Positions 12,975 to 25,182 of a stretch of 64,000 nt of DNA are shown piece after piece. The notes under the pieces are model-generated. The model ran no database searches. It had not been told where the DNA came from and saw only the letters and a program-made list of their open reading frames with translations. Source of the DNA: Dendrocalamus latiflorus (lineage: Eukaryota > Streptophyta > Magnoliopsida > Poales > Poaceae); the NCBI GenBank assembly GCA_017311315.1, contig CM029644.1, positions 29,717,606 through 29,781,605 of the forward strand, given 5' to 3'. The first letter of the stretch is position 1. Every line of letters begins with the position of its first letter. The position numbers and the translations under genes are program-made.

Positions 12975-13507
12975 TGTTGGGGAGGGTCCCCGCACTACCT
13001 CGAGCCCATGACCACCTTAGGGTAATGGCACCCATTGGAAGGTCTATCCCAAGCCAAGCCTACGAGCTAACGTTGGCGAGGTCCATAATACCAACCTTGG
13101 TGAGGTCCGCAAGACCAACCTTAGTGAGGTTGGCGAGACCAACCCCGAGAGGGGGTTCGGGGCTGACCTTGAAGGAGTTCCAGGGCCAACCCCAGGCGGA
13201 GTCCGAAGTCAGCCATGAACTGACCCCAAAGTCTTAGACGTGGCGGGACTTGTGCAGGGCAAAGGACGTAGATACCCTTAGGAGTAAGTTAGGCCATAAA
13301 GTCAAATTTGTAATTTCACTTGCCTCCCTCTGTAAATAGGACCCCTTGTAAGGGGAAAGGGGAGGCCATTTTGTAATTCTAAATACTCATATTGAATACA
13401 CTTAGTCATTCGTGTACTTCTCCTTGAGTCCCTCTGCATCCTTGACGGCATCCGTATCCGACCAAGGGTTCTTCTAAGTTTACTGTCCAGTCTCATAACG
13501 AAGACAA
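12975..13507 (+). repeat. 3' LTR of the gypsy element
   Basis: 533 bp from TGTTGGGG to GACA, directly after the purine-rich GAGGGGCTAC and directly before the AATAG target duplication. It is clearly homologous to the left LTR but diverged by many substitutions, so the insertion is not recent. Confidence 0.85.
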
Positions 13508-13554
13508 ATAGTAAACATTAAAGACCTTTTCTAAGGGGTTTATGTGTGTGAAGT

Positions 13555-14106
13555 GTAGGGGTAAAAAGTGGATACGAATTATCCGTATTATCCTGTTACC
13601 GTATTCAATAGGATGCGAATATGGTATAGAATTTTGCATCCGATTAACAATTTTTATCATATTCGTATTCGAATTCGCATAAAAATATGGATACGAATAT
13701 GGTATAGATTTTTATTTGAATATGTTATTTTATCCGGACTATTTATATCCGTATTCGTATTCGACGAAGCAATATGCATATTTTATTACAATACGACTAA
13801 TTAGTTGGACATGTTTTTTAATTGAACGTGAATTCATGTTTCTTGAGGTGAAGTAAATGAATTAGAATGATTAAGTATGATTGTATTTTGGATAAAATGT
13901 CATTAATGTTTTCATACTACATAAGTTATGAGGATATCTATATCCGTCCGAATTGAGTAGATATTCGATTCGAATTCGTATCCGATATTTGTTTAGTTCG
14001 TATTTATATCTGATATTTATTTGATTTGTATTTAAATAAAAAAAATATAAATACGAGTACGATTCGAGCGTTATCCGATTTCTATTTCATCCGTTTCACC
14101 GGTAGG
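13555..14106. mobile_element. MITE-like element with GATACGAAT internal repeats
   Basis: The left end TAGGGGTAAAAAGTGGATAC and the right end (reverse complement TACCGGTGAAACGGATGA) resemble hAT-type MITE ends. The interior is full of GATACGAATATGG and ATCCGTATTCG motifs on both strands. I could not fix a target duplication, so ends and superfamily are tentative. Confidence 0.45.
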
Positions 14107-14154
14107 GCAGCACCTCTCAACTGCTCTCTCCATCTCCCTGATTCTGGTGGTGAT

Positions 14155-14412
14155 CATTTGGGCTTATGTTTGGTGGCTTATGGCTGAAAAGCACTGTAGC
14201 TTGCTGAAAAACACTGTAGCTGACAGATGCTTATTTAGCATAATTAAATTTAAAAAAAATAAAAAATATAAAAAATATGTTAGCCTATTACATATAATAC
14301 AAACAAATACGGAAAAAAAGAACTGACAAAAAAGCTCAATGAAAAACCAAAAATTCAGTAAAAGACGAAATTTATGAATAGTAAAAAATAAGGCAGAATC
14401 TAAAAGATGAAG
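14155..14412. repeat. MITE-like repeat, family A
   Basis: Shares with the copies near 46195, 47395 and 54385 the order GCTTATTT, AATTAAATTTAAAAA, ACAAACAAATACGG and GACGAAATTTATGAATAG. It ends about 170 bp before the start codon of the receptor kinase gene, so it sits in that gene's promoter or 5' leader. Confidence 0.6.
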
Positions 14413-14580
14413 CCCAACAAATACAATCCATTGACACGACAGCAGAGAGAGAAAGTAGTACTATACAGAAAGAGGGGGAAAGGAGACGGAGAGTTTCTCT
14501 CTTTTTTTTTTGGGCATAAGTTAGTTTCCTTCTTGGAGCCTGCAGACCAATGTTGCAATGGTCAAGGCAGGCATGACCGC

Positions 14581-17500
14581 ATGAAGGTCAGGAGGAGAGG
14601 AGCCGCAGAAGCAGAAGCCGCGGACATGGCTGTGGGCATTGGAGCGGTGGTGCTGTTCTTGGCCACCACCATCTTGGGGGTTAATGCCAACACCGACTCA
14701 AATGATGGTAAGTGATCTTTACTTCTTGTAATCATTTTTCTTTGAGTATGCTTTCATTTTGGGAAATCAAGAGACAATGCATTTTCGTCCCTGGTTTAGT
14801 TTAGCTTGATTGTTTGGCTAGCAAGGGATGGGAAAGCTGTGTTCTTGCTTCTTGGGAAAGCTGCGTTCTTGGTTCTTTCCCCCTGTTTTGGTCAGTATAC
14901 TGCAATTGTAGATTGGCCACTTCGGTACCTACTACACTGGAATCCTGAAATTTTAGGTTACATAAAAACAGGAAATTATTGTGCCGAGAAGTTTTATTCC
15001 GACTCATGTGGGAACTCAAGGATGCACCACTATGCTTTCCCAACGCAGTCTCATTTAGTTGTTTCATTGTTGGCATTTTGGGTCAATGTAAGAGTTGTCT
15101 TGTCTGCATAGGAATTCCATAGACACTTTCTTTTTCTTCAGTTTTTTCTTTCTTTCTTCCTCCTGCTCTTTGGTCCTCTCTCTCTCAACACTCTCTGGTC
15201 CTCTCTGAGAGGAATTCTTAGTGTTCTTGCAGTTTGGGACTGATCAAATACCATAGTTGATCAGTCACTTACATTCGGTTGGGTCACTTACATGCGGGCC
15301 CTGGACCCACATGTAAGTGAGACATCACAGGGTATTTTATCAAACTCACATGAAAGGTGGGGTAAATCATCAAATATTTCTTTATGCACTCAGATGTCAG
15401 AGGTTACCTGATAATTTCTAAAAAAGCGGATCATATGGTTATTTAATGCCTGTTTTTGTGTGAGGTTGCAGATAGTGTGATTTTTTAACTCATCTTTGTG
15501 TTGATTACAAAAAAAAGCTTGGTTCTAGTAATATTTCATTTCGTTACAGAATCAAAGTAGTTTTGATGGACATTTGGTAATGAAATGGACATACATTATT
15601 ATATGAGTAAAGTCCTGTCTTATTATATACTAATGCTCTTTTGAAATGTCAGCGTCGAAGTGTCATCAGTATAGAAGTCTAATATCTGAATTGGAAGTAA
15701 AGATGAATGATGTACTATTGGATACATGAGCTCAGTGCAGAAGAAAACGAAAGGAAACACTGCTGCACATGAATTCCTTTTAGATTTTCTCTCTCTCTAA
15801 AAAGTCTTTCTTTGAGAACACCAAAGTAGTAACAAAACATCTTTATGGTAATTTACCTGAAATTTTGATCACTTAATATTACTGATTGTCCCAAATCTTG
15901 TTTTTGTCTATGCAGTGACTGCCCTCAATGTCTTCTATACAAGCATGAATTCGCCACCCCAGCTGACAAACTGGGTGTCACAAAATGGAGATCCCTGTGG
16001 ACAGTCGTGGCTTGGGATCGCTTGCTCAGGTTCCAGAGTGACGACAATGTGAGCCGAGACTATACAAGATGTGTTTTTTGAGTCACCCCTACTTACCCTT
16101 CTTATCTGACATTCTTTCTCGTAAATCCTTGGCAGAAAGTTATCTGGCATGAGGCTTAATGGGACTTTGGGGTACAACATGAATCTGCTGACTGCATTAA
16201 TTCAACTGTTAGTGAGATCTCTCATACTCGCAAGTCTCAATGCACTGATGGTTACACAGTATACATTTGAGTGTGCATCTTCAATCTAATTTAATTTTGT
16301 GCAGTGATATGAGCAACAATAATCTTGGAGGCAGTGACATTCCTTATAATCTTCCTCCAAATCTTGAGAGATTGTAAGCAACAGTTGGGACATACAACTC
16401 AAGCTCCTCCTGTCTTTATGCAGAACAATATTTTAAGTTCTCACAAAGACTTGATCTGCAGAAATCTTGGGGGAAATCACTTCACTGGAACCGTACCATA
16501 CTCTATTTCCCAAATGGTTGCACTTAGGAATTTGTAAGTTGCTTCTCGCCTTTAAGGCAATGTATTGTGCTTCCTTTCTCAGGCATTTTGGTAAGACCTG
16601 ACCAAATTATGTTATTCTCTTTGATGTAGAAATCTTGGTCATAATCAGCTCTCAACTATCACTGATATGTTTAACCAGCTCACTAACCTAACAACATTGT
16701 GAGTGATTTTCTTTTCCTTTCTTTTCTGACCGCCCAAGTGCCCATGCTTGTGTTGTTACCATACAATTCACTGCCTCATGTTCAGTAATCTTGCAAGCTA
16801 GTGGAAAATTGAACCAATTGTCCAATTCCCTCAGGGACCTCTCATTCAACACATTTTCTGGTAATATTCCACAAAGCTTCAACTCCTTCACAAGTTTGAC
16901 AACGCTGTGAGTACCAATGTTTTCATATGTTTCTGTTTCATTTGTTTCATCAACGAGAATAAAAATTGATATGGTTACAAATTCAATATCTCTTGTCAGT
17001 TATATGCAGAACAACCTATTCAGTGGCACAATAGATGTCCTTGCTAATCTTCCTCTTACCGACCTGTGAGTTGATATGCTTACCACCTATTATAATTCAC
17101 AGTTGAAATCTCTTATAAATACAACATTGAATCATCCTTGCAGAAATGTTGCAAACAACCAATTCACCGGATGGATTCCTGATAAGCTAAAGAAAATAAG
17201 GACTCTTCAGTAAGTATTTTTGCCGGTGCTATCATGGTTTGGCAACTGTAGGCATATAGGATGGAACCTCAGTGTAGTCCTCCTCTTGTAGGACAACAGG
17301 AAACTCGTTTAGCAATGGTCCCGCTCCACCACCTCCACCATACACACCTCCAACGTCACCTCAGCAGCCTGCTGTTCCAAGTACTAATGGCAACAATAGT
17401 CCATCCAACGGTGGTAGCAAACGCTCTAAACCAGAAGGTGGTGCAGTAGCAGGAATTGTAATATGTTTGCTGGTTGTTGGTGCAATAGTTGCATTCCTTG

Positions 17501-20222
17501 TAATCAAGAGGAAATCTTGGAAGTTGTCATGGGGACAAGACCCTGAACAGAATGAACCTCTCAGCCCTCTTGCTTCGGGACTTAAACGTAAGTGCCACTG
17601 TAGCCGAGTTCTACATATTCATCTATCTGTTGTTCTTCTGTCAAGGAATAAATTGTTGGCTCCTCCTTTTGCAAAGAGCTGTGCAGTTTCTTCCTTCTGC
17701 TGTGCATATCATTTCCATTTTGCAAAGATAGGTAAATAATATGTTGTCCTTTGTTCTCAAAAGTCAAAACTGCTCTTTTCAGAGATGAAGTCCATCAAGA
17801 TCATCTCAACAATTGGCAAGGAAGAATTGCAGAAGACTGTTTCAATGAATTTAAAACCTCCAACAAAAATTGACTTACATAAGTCCTTTGATGATAATGA
17901 TCTCACAAGCAAGGCTGTCACAAGGAAAATAAGTTTGTCTTCCATCAGAACACCTGCATACACAGTGGCAGACCTGCAGGTGGCAACAGGCAGCTTCAGT
18001 GCTGACAATCTTATTGGTGAGGGGTCATTTGGCCGTGTTTACAAAGCAAAATTCAATGATCAGAAGGTACGTCCCTAATTACTTGATATGCTTTATTCCC
18101 CGGATGCAACATTAGATGTATGGCTCCAGCATCATCTGTATTTGAAATCAGTCCCTTGTACTAAACATACACAGTATTGGGTTTTTGCACTGTCATGAAA
18201 TCTGCAATTAAGTGAAAATGCTAAAATTTCAACATGTTAAACCCATGTACTATATCTAGACAATAGGCCAAGATGATATGCTTCACTTGATCTTTATTTT
18301 GATCTGATGACAACTGTTTCAAAATCTGTAAATGTAAGATCATGAAAGTTTGCTGTTTGCCTGTTTACATGAAATATGCAATTTATGCTTGTGTCACATC
18401 ATATTCAAGTACTTGAGCATTCTTGCAGTATATGGACTTAATATAGTTGTTAATTAGCTGTACAGTGGGCTTGGTTTTATGGTGTGCTAATAATGTCCAA
18501 TTTTCTCATTTTCATTACAAGGACTTGATGTCTGATTTTCTTTAAAGATAGTATGAGATTCAAGAAAGCAATTACCCCTTTGTTATTATCAAATCATGAT
18601 CCAAAGTTCCAAACTATAGCATCATCATCATTTCCTGGTGCTTTCAGGTCCTGGCTGTGAAGAAAATCAATTTTTCTGCACTGCCAAATCATCCTTCAGA
18701 TTTGTTCATTGAGTTGGTTGCAAATATTTCAAGGCTAAATCATCCAAACGTCTCTGAGCTAGTTGGCTACTGCTCAGAACATGGGCAGTGCTTGTTGGCA
18801 TATGAATTCTACCGAAATGGTTCTCTCCATGACTTACTTCATCTGGTGGATGAACAAAGCAAACCATTGTCTTGGAATAGCCGTGTGAAGATTGCACTTG
18901 GATCGGCAAGGGCATTAGAGTAAGTGAAACAGGCCTGTAAACCCTTCTTTTTGTTCTAGAACTGAAAAGTGAAAATTCATGTCAATCATGCATTTTTTTT
19001 CAGATACCTACATGAAACATGTTCACCATCTGTGATCCACAACAATTACAAGTCTTCGAACATTTTACTGGATAATGAACTGAACCCACACGTTTCGGAT
19101 TCTGGGTTTGCAGACCTTATTCCTAACCAGGGATTTCAGGTAAATGCCGTGCATCATATCCTCCGACTGTCTGACAACCTGTTTTCAGGAACTTTATCAC
19201 ACAATTTATGATTAATCATCAAGAAGAAATGACTTGAAGTTTTTGCCTGTTTTGCAGCCAAAATGCTGTAAATTGTTTATTTTCTTTATGAAGTATCTAG
19301 TATTCAATTTAACATGATGCTGTATGAAATACTCAGCGGAGCGAATGTGAATTATCATTAACAGTAGCAGAATAAAGGTATTCAGGATCAGATAACTAGT
19401 ATTCGGTAGTTAGCTGCAAGGCTAGCTAGTATCTGATCCAACAAGCTAGATGATACGAAATTAAGTGTTCTGCATATTTTCGTAATGCAAATGCTAATAA
19501 ACAAAATGTAGATGCTAAGATATGTCTCCAGAAGTACTTATCTAACGACAATTTCAGGAATGTGAGAACTCAGGATATAGGGCACCTGAGGTGACCATGT
19601 CTGGCCAATATTCGCTGAAGAGTGATGTATATAGCTTCGGAGTCATCATGCTAGAGCTTCTGACTGGCCGGAAACCATTCGACAGGTGAGCACATAGAAT
19701 CATAGGATTACTACACTATCTATCATTTGTCCTCAAAAAAATTTTCTCCCCAGAAGTCCCCCAAGAATAATTGTAAATTGCAATAACAAGAAATAGTCTT
19801 CTGAAGTCTGAACAACTACTTGCTGTCTGAACTATCGCAGGTCCCGACCACGATCTGAGCAGTCACTAGTCCGATGGGCTACTCCGCAGCTGCATGACAT
19901 CGAGGCGCTAGATCAGATGGTCGATCCAGCACTGCAGGGGCTGTACCCTTCAAAATCCCTGTCTCGCTTCGCTGACGCAATTGCCCTTTGTGTTCAGGTA
20001 AATATCATAATCAGATATGCAATTCTCCTTTTGCTCCCAAATTTTGGCACACTTCTGATGCTTATTCTGCAACCTCAACAGCCCGAGCCAGAGTTCCGGC
20101 CACCGATGTCCGAGGTCGTCCAATCATTAGTCCGTCTTGTGCAGAGAACAAACACGACGAAAATGTCCAGCAGCAAGAATTACTCACGGCGCTATGGTGA
20201 ATCTGGTGACTACACATTATAA
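14581..20222 (+). CDS. STRUBBELIG-receptor-family LRR receptor-like kinase (SRF6/7/8-like)
   Basis: Sixteen exons join in frame to 719 aa: 14581-14707, 15916-16048, 16136-16207, 16305-16373, 16462-16533, 16630-16698, 16835-16906, 17000-17065, 17144-17209, 17292-17587, 17783-18066, 18648-18919, 19004-19139, 19558-19685, 19841-19997, 20082-20222. A second in-frame ATG at 14626 (704 aa) starts at the hydrophobic signal peptide and may be the true start. Next come an LRRNT-type domain (NWVSQNGDPCGQSWLG), LRRs encoded one per 66-72-bp exon, a proline-rich linker, a transmembrane segment (about 300-322) and a cytoplasmic kinase domain (about 419-690). The glycine loop (426-433) and K447 are present, but HRD reads HNN (545-547) and DFG reads DSG (565-567), as in the atypical SUB/SRF kinases. 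The role is membrane signalling; the specific function is inferred from family only. Confidence 0.92.
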
Positions 20223-20698
20223 GCGAAACACAGTTGTATTGTATATACGCCTGAAAGTATTCAGAGAACATTGCAAGGTAGTCACAAGTTTGCAGTTTGA
20301 TCATTGGCATTGCCGAGCCCTACTCTTTCCTTCTGTTCTTCCATCCCAGCAAGTAGATAGTGCCCGCTGTCACGTGTTGTGTAGGATCACTTCACAATTT
20401 GCTACTACATTATGATACTTCAATGAAAATTCCATTTGTTATTGGGATAATGGCAGTAATCATCCACTTGATTGCTGTGTCCAGTATCATTCCTGACAGG
20501 CCTCCGTTTCATCTTGTGACAGCTCTAATCTGTAGACGAAAACATTGGGTAATAACTACTAACAGAAAATATCTCAGGAGTATCACAGAATTAACAGAAT
20601 GATTGCAGAGATATTCAAATGTTTGTTGTGGTGGTTAATGGCAGGATGCAGACTAACCTCTCAATTCTCAAATCAAATCTTCAACTAAATGAATCATG
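20223..20698. other. 3' flank of the receptor kinase gene
   Basis: This should hold the 3' UTR of the kinase gene; the exact polyadenylation site cannot be fixed. No other feature is seen. Confidence 0.4.
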
Positions 20699-20938
20699 TG
20701 TTGAGGAACCGTAGCGACCAGTCCGATCGATTCCTCTGTTATACAAAAGACAGATCAACCAAAGAAGATACAAATAGTAGATTGAAACACAGAAATAGAA
20801 AGAACTCTTGGTCTTTCTTTATTGATTTCTCTTTCTCATGCGTGTACAAAATAGCCAATAGTACTTCCTATTTATAACCTAGTGGTGAAGTATCCACCAT
20901 GGGCCAAGGCTTCAAGCCCAGGCTCATTTTTCCTAACA
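20699..20938 (-). repeat. 3' LTR of the first copia copy
   Basis: 240 bp, ending CCTCAACA on the minus strand. The 250-bp LTR at 57549-57798 is closely similar and in the same orientation. The minus-strand purine tract AAGGAGGG lies just inside, as expected for a 3' LTR. Confidence 0.75.
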
Positions 20939-21530
20939 CCCTCCTTGGGTACTCATTTGACACGTTCATGTCTCATCAAAACTCCATAAAAACCCAATAG
21001 AAAATTTTTGAAGAAAGAGTACATGATACATGTAATGCTACGTTGCACGAATTGCCTCATTAAAAACCTTGACCGAGAAACTTTAGGAAAACTCGTCAAG
21101 AGAAAAAGAGTAGAATCCACCCAATTTCATTTAATCTTTAGGATTTATTCTTTGGGTACTCGATCTTCGTGATCAAGTTTTAATAACGAGCTTGAGAAAA
21201 ATCTCCCTTGAATTCTGCACTTCTCTAAATCTCATCATTCCAATTCCTCGTACGCATCTTTCAAAACTAGATACTGGAAGTGACTTAATTAATAAATCTG
21301 CAAGATTTTTACATGACTTAGTATGCAGTATCTTAATTTCATTCATCTTTTGCAATTCATGAGCATAGAAGAACTTGTGGTTGATATGCTTTGTGAGATG
21401 ACTCTTTACGTAGCCTGTCTACACTTGTGCAACATAAACTGTATTATCTTTATAGATAATTGTAGGAACTTGCATGATATTCATTCCACATGACTGCTGA
21501 ATGTGGTGAATCATTCATCGAAGCCAAGCA

Positions 21531-21697
21531 CAGTGGCGGATCCATGAAAATTTTTTGGAGGGGCTGAAGTACCTTCAGCTCGACCTCAGCCCCTTCTACA
21601 TTATACATCCATGGCTAAAAATTTAGGGGGGGCTTGAAGGGTCCGGTAGCGGTAGGGGGGCTCGAGCCCCCCCGCCCCACCGCTGGATCCGCCCCTG
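21531..21697. mobile_element. hAT-type MITE nested in the copia element
   Basis: Ends CAGTGGCGGATCCA and TGGATCCGCCCCTG are imperfect inverted repeats. GCCAAGCA occurs directly outside both ends (21523-21530 and 21698-21705), a perfect 8-bp target duplication as expected for hAT. At 167 bp it has no coding capacity. It inserted after the copia element was in place. Confidence 0.85.
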
Positions 21698-23116
21698 GCC
21701 AAGCATATGCTCGTGTGGTTTCATACAACGCTATGATTTATGAGTGGTTCGCGAGGTCGCTACAAGACTTTGCTTGGATGATTTTCAGAAAATTGCAATT
21801 CCACAACACAGGAATACATAGTCTGTTTGTGACCTTGCGGTATGCAGGTCCGACAGGTACCCAGAATCTACATAGCCAGCTATATTTAAATCTTGATTCT
21901 TTCTATAGAATAACCCAAGATCACTATCTGCATAGTCAGTTATATTCAAATCTTGGTTCTTTCTGTAGAATAACCTGAGATCCTTGCTTCCTTGAAGGTA
22001 TTGGAAGATGTCCTTTATTCCGTGCCAATGTCTTTTGGTAGGTTTTGCACTACGCTTTGCTAATAGGTTTATGGCAAATGCAATGTCCGATCTAGTTCAG
22101 TTTGCTAAATATATAAGTGCTCCTACTGCACTTAAGAATGGGAATTCTGGTCCCAGAACTTCCTCACCCTCTTCCTTAGGTCAGTACGGATCTTTTTCTT
22201 GCTGTAAAGATCTCCCGATCATCGGTACTTTCTATGGGTATGACTTCTCAAAGCCGAATATTTCTAACACCTTCTGGGCGTAGGCTGACTGATATATTAA
22301 TATTCCTTCAGGGACATGCTCGAGTTGCATGCCTAAACAATATTTGGTTTTACTTAAATATTTCATTTCAAATTTTAACTCCAAGTAAGAACTTGCCTTT
22401 TATGTCTTCCAAAGTCCCGATGATATTCAGATCATCTACATATACTAAGATTATACAAAATCCATTCTGGGATCGTCGTGTAAATACACAGGGACAATCT
22501 TTATTGTTCGTGTAGCTTTTCTTGCACAGAAAGTCATTTAAGCGATTATACCACATCCTGCCTGATTGCTTAAGTTCGTATAGTGATTTCCTGAGTTTCA
22601 CACTGTATAGATTTTTATTTGCTCTGCCTTGGTTTGGGACAAGTATATCTTCAGGTACCTTCATATAAATTTTCGAATCCAAGTTTTCATAAAGGTATGC
22701 AGTTACCACATCCATCAATTTTATTTTTAAGTTCAGGTTTACTACCATTGAGATTAAGTATCTGAAGGTAATATCACTCATGACCGGGGAATATGTTTTT
22801 TCATAATCAACTCCTGGATATTGAGTAAAACCTTGTGCAACAAGACTTGCTTTATATCTTACAACTTCATTTCTTTCATTTCTCTTTCGAACAAATACCT
22901 ACTTATGCCCTACAGGGTGCATATGGGGAGGTGTGCGGCTTACAAGCCCAAACACCTCTCTTTTGTTCAGAGATAATAATTCAGTTTCTATTGCCTTCTT
23001 TCAATCTTTCCAATCTGATCTTTTCTTACATTCTTGATGCCACTCAACGGCCGCCTTAGGAGTCTCTCCTCCCAAGGCAGCGGCTTTGAACTTGAACCTG
23101 GAGCACTGATACCATT

Positions 23117-23500
23117 TGTTAAAATGCACGACAGAAATAGATGATCAAAAGAGTAGGAGACACATATTTTATGTGAACAAATCCTTTTGGGAAAACCACA
23201 GACACACGAAGATAGAATATCACTATATAAAAAGATATTACAAGTGAAGAGTTGTAGTTGGAAGTGCCCCGAATAGCCACGTTGACCGTAGTTAGCGCAT
23301 AGTCCATCACAGATAGGAAGATAATTTCAATCATAACTTTTGACCAGTCCTCATTGCTTTGAGAAAATACTGATTGGATTCTTTAAATGGTCGAAAAGAC
23401 TAGTAGTGGTTGGACCCGACCAGATTTGGATCACAAAATACAATAATTTTCACCTTGAGTTAAATTCCTCCTATAGTGAAAAGAATACAATAAACTCCTC
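23117..23500 (-). repeat. LTR-like repeat of a minus-strand retroelement, copy 1
   Basis: On the minus strand the repeat ends ...TTTTAACA and is followed by TGGTATCAGTGC, which closely matches the initiator-Met tRNA primer-binding site TGGTATCAGAGC. That makes this a 5' LTR. The stretch containing CAGTCCTCATTGCTTTGAG, GTCGAAAAGACTAG and GATCACAAAATACAA is repeated at 24159-24700. Compared with that copy this one has lost about 200 bp. The far end is approximate. Confidence 0.55.
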
Positions 23501-24158
23501 CATGATGGTTGCGCGAGCGATTCAAATTATAACATGTCCAAACGGTGAACGAAACACTAGATTCAGTTGTCCCTACAACAGATATTGATTTTTTTTTCTT
23601 TCTTTACAATCTCCTCGACCAAGAGTAGACCAAATTATGTTAAAAACGTACAACACCACCTCAGACTCTATATGTGCAGATTTTAGCAAATAACCCGTAG
23701 TAGACGATGAAGCGCCAAATAATCGCCAATGATTAATCCCGCATGACTGCCACCAATAATAGACACAACGGGATGAATTGCGATGAATTCCACCTCCAAC
23801 AAAAAAATATGCAGAACCGATGACACAACTTCTTGATGAAAAATGACGATCAATTGATGCTAAAGATTGTCGTCAGAGATAGCGGAGTATGATGCCACGA
23901 TATGGCGTCGGGTGTAGGAAATGGTGTTAGTCGAGCATAGTACTAGAATAGTCGTCGAGTTAGAACACCGATTGATGCTCGGCATGGTACGGGTTGGCGC
24001 CATGTCAGAGTCAAGATGTGGAACGGAATCGAGACGAGTTGAATCGGCGAGAATGATAACTTCCTAGATGCCATTCTAGAAGCCACGCAATGGTCACCTT
24101 GAGAGTCTCTCCTCTTAGGGTAGCGGCTTTGAACTCGAACCTAGACTTTGATATTACT
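23501..24158 (-). other. Internal debris of the minus-strand retroelement
   Basis: No coding domain was recognised. The right end (about 24085-24158) repeats the leader found beside copy 1 (GAGTCTCTCCTC ... AGCGGCTTTGAAC), so this stretch is probably internal sequence of a second truncated copy. Confidence 0.4.
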
Positions 24159-24700
24159 TGTTATAAAACACACAGTAGAAATAGATGATTAAAAGGGCAG
24201 GAGACATGGATTTTACATAAAAAACCATTCTAAAAAAATCACAGACGTACAAATGCGGAATATCAGTATATTAGGAGATATTACAAGCATAGAAAACTTT
24301 AGCGTGTTTTAACCGTACGACTATAGATGTGCATATATAGTTAGGGATCAGAATCCCTAATGAAGAAAAGATTAGAGTCCTAGCCAGCAATAAAATAGAG
24401 ATCTATTGAAAATTAAAACAATAATATTCTCAGAGATGGGAATAACAATCCATTTAGAAAGTCTTAGAAGATAACGATGAAGAGTTTAGTTAGAAGTGCT
24501 TCGAGTAGCTATGTTGACTTTAGTTGGTGCAGAGTCCATCATGTCCCAATCATAATTTCTGATCAGTCCTCATTGCTTTGAGTGAATAGTGATCAAACTC
24601 TTCAAGTGATCGAAAAGACTAGCAGTGATCGGATCCGACTAAAAGTGGTTGACCCCGACTAGATTTAAATCACAAAAATACAACAACGTGTGCAAAATAG
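24159..24700 (-). repeat. LTR-like repeat of a minus-strand retroelement, copy 2
   Basis: Homologous to the repeat at 23117 with its full middle section. The adjoining primer-binding site is degenerate. The matching leader sequences outside both copies show that these are two partial elements and not one element with two LTRs. Confidence 0.5.
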
Positions 24701-25174
24701 AAGCGTCCACATAAAGATATGTGTGGTGTTGTGTGTGCGCATCCTTGTTGTACTCTCATAAACAAAGAAGTGGCCATCGCCAGCGTCGCTTGCTCTTTCC
24801 GTCGCCCAAATCCTCCAGCCCGTCAGTGGCACTCTGATGAGATGGGTGCCAAGATCTTGCCGACGGGACGCCGCCATTGCTCCAGTCCCCGAGCTATCCT
24901 AATATAAGATGGCATGGTCTCAAACGTGAGGACCCTCAATGGAAGCATATACATGTGCATTGTACTAGCACTAGCGCACTTGTCTCCCCTTTCCCCGAAA
25001 TCTAGAGCCTCAGATTGCCTGCATTGATTAGAATGTACTGATATTACAAGAAACGATTATGTGAATCGATTCACCAAAATGATATAGCTCAAAAAAGCAA
25101 AACGATAGAGCAATCAGATGAAAGTATTAAAAAAAACCCCTTTTTGCGACGTGTTCCATTAGCAGATGCAGGGC
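24701..25174. other. Intergenic, nothing recognised
   Basis: Only short open frames without recognisable products were found between the LTR-like repeat and the hAT element. Confidence 0.35.
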
Positions 25175-25182
25175 TGGAGAAG

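Larger units (their letters stand above)
9652..13507 (+). mobile_element. Non-autonomous Ty3/gypsy-type LTR retrotransposon (gag-pro only)
   Basis: Two LTRs starting TGTTGGGG and ending in GACA enclose about 2.8 kb. AATAG flanks both outer ends (9647-9651 and 13508-13512), a perfect 5-bp target duplication. The sequence after the left LTR (TTGGTGCCATCTGCAGGGA) resembles the primer-binding region of many grass gypsy elements, and a purine-rich GAGGGGCTAC precedes the right LTR. The interior carries broken gag and protease sequence. No reverse transcriptase, RNase H or integrase is visible, so the element would depend on a partner for movement. Confidence 0.85.
20699..23045 (-). mobile_element. 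Broken Ty1/copia retrotransposon, minus strand
   Basis: On the minus strand a 240-bp LTR (20699-20938, TGTTAGG to CCTCAACA) is preceded by a purine-rich tract. Upstream lies RNase H-terminal sequence with KILHTKSCKNLADLLIKSLP (21173-21355). Further up is the copia reverse transcriptase (22368-22781) with KLMDVVTAYLYENLDSKIYM, LYELKQSGRMWYNRL and the catalytic LVYVDDLNIIG motif. Stops and frameshifts break it, and no matching 5' LTR is present. A hAT MITE interrupts it at 21531-21697. A sister copy lies at 57549-58700. Confidence 0.8.

Noticed and set aside
15248..15345. Hairpin around CACTTACATG as a microRNA gene
   Set aside because: The stem is short and interrupted, and it lies in the first intron of the kinase gene. 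Without small-RNA evidence it is better left uncalled.
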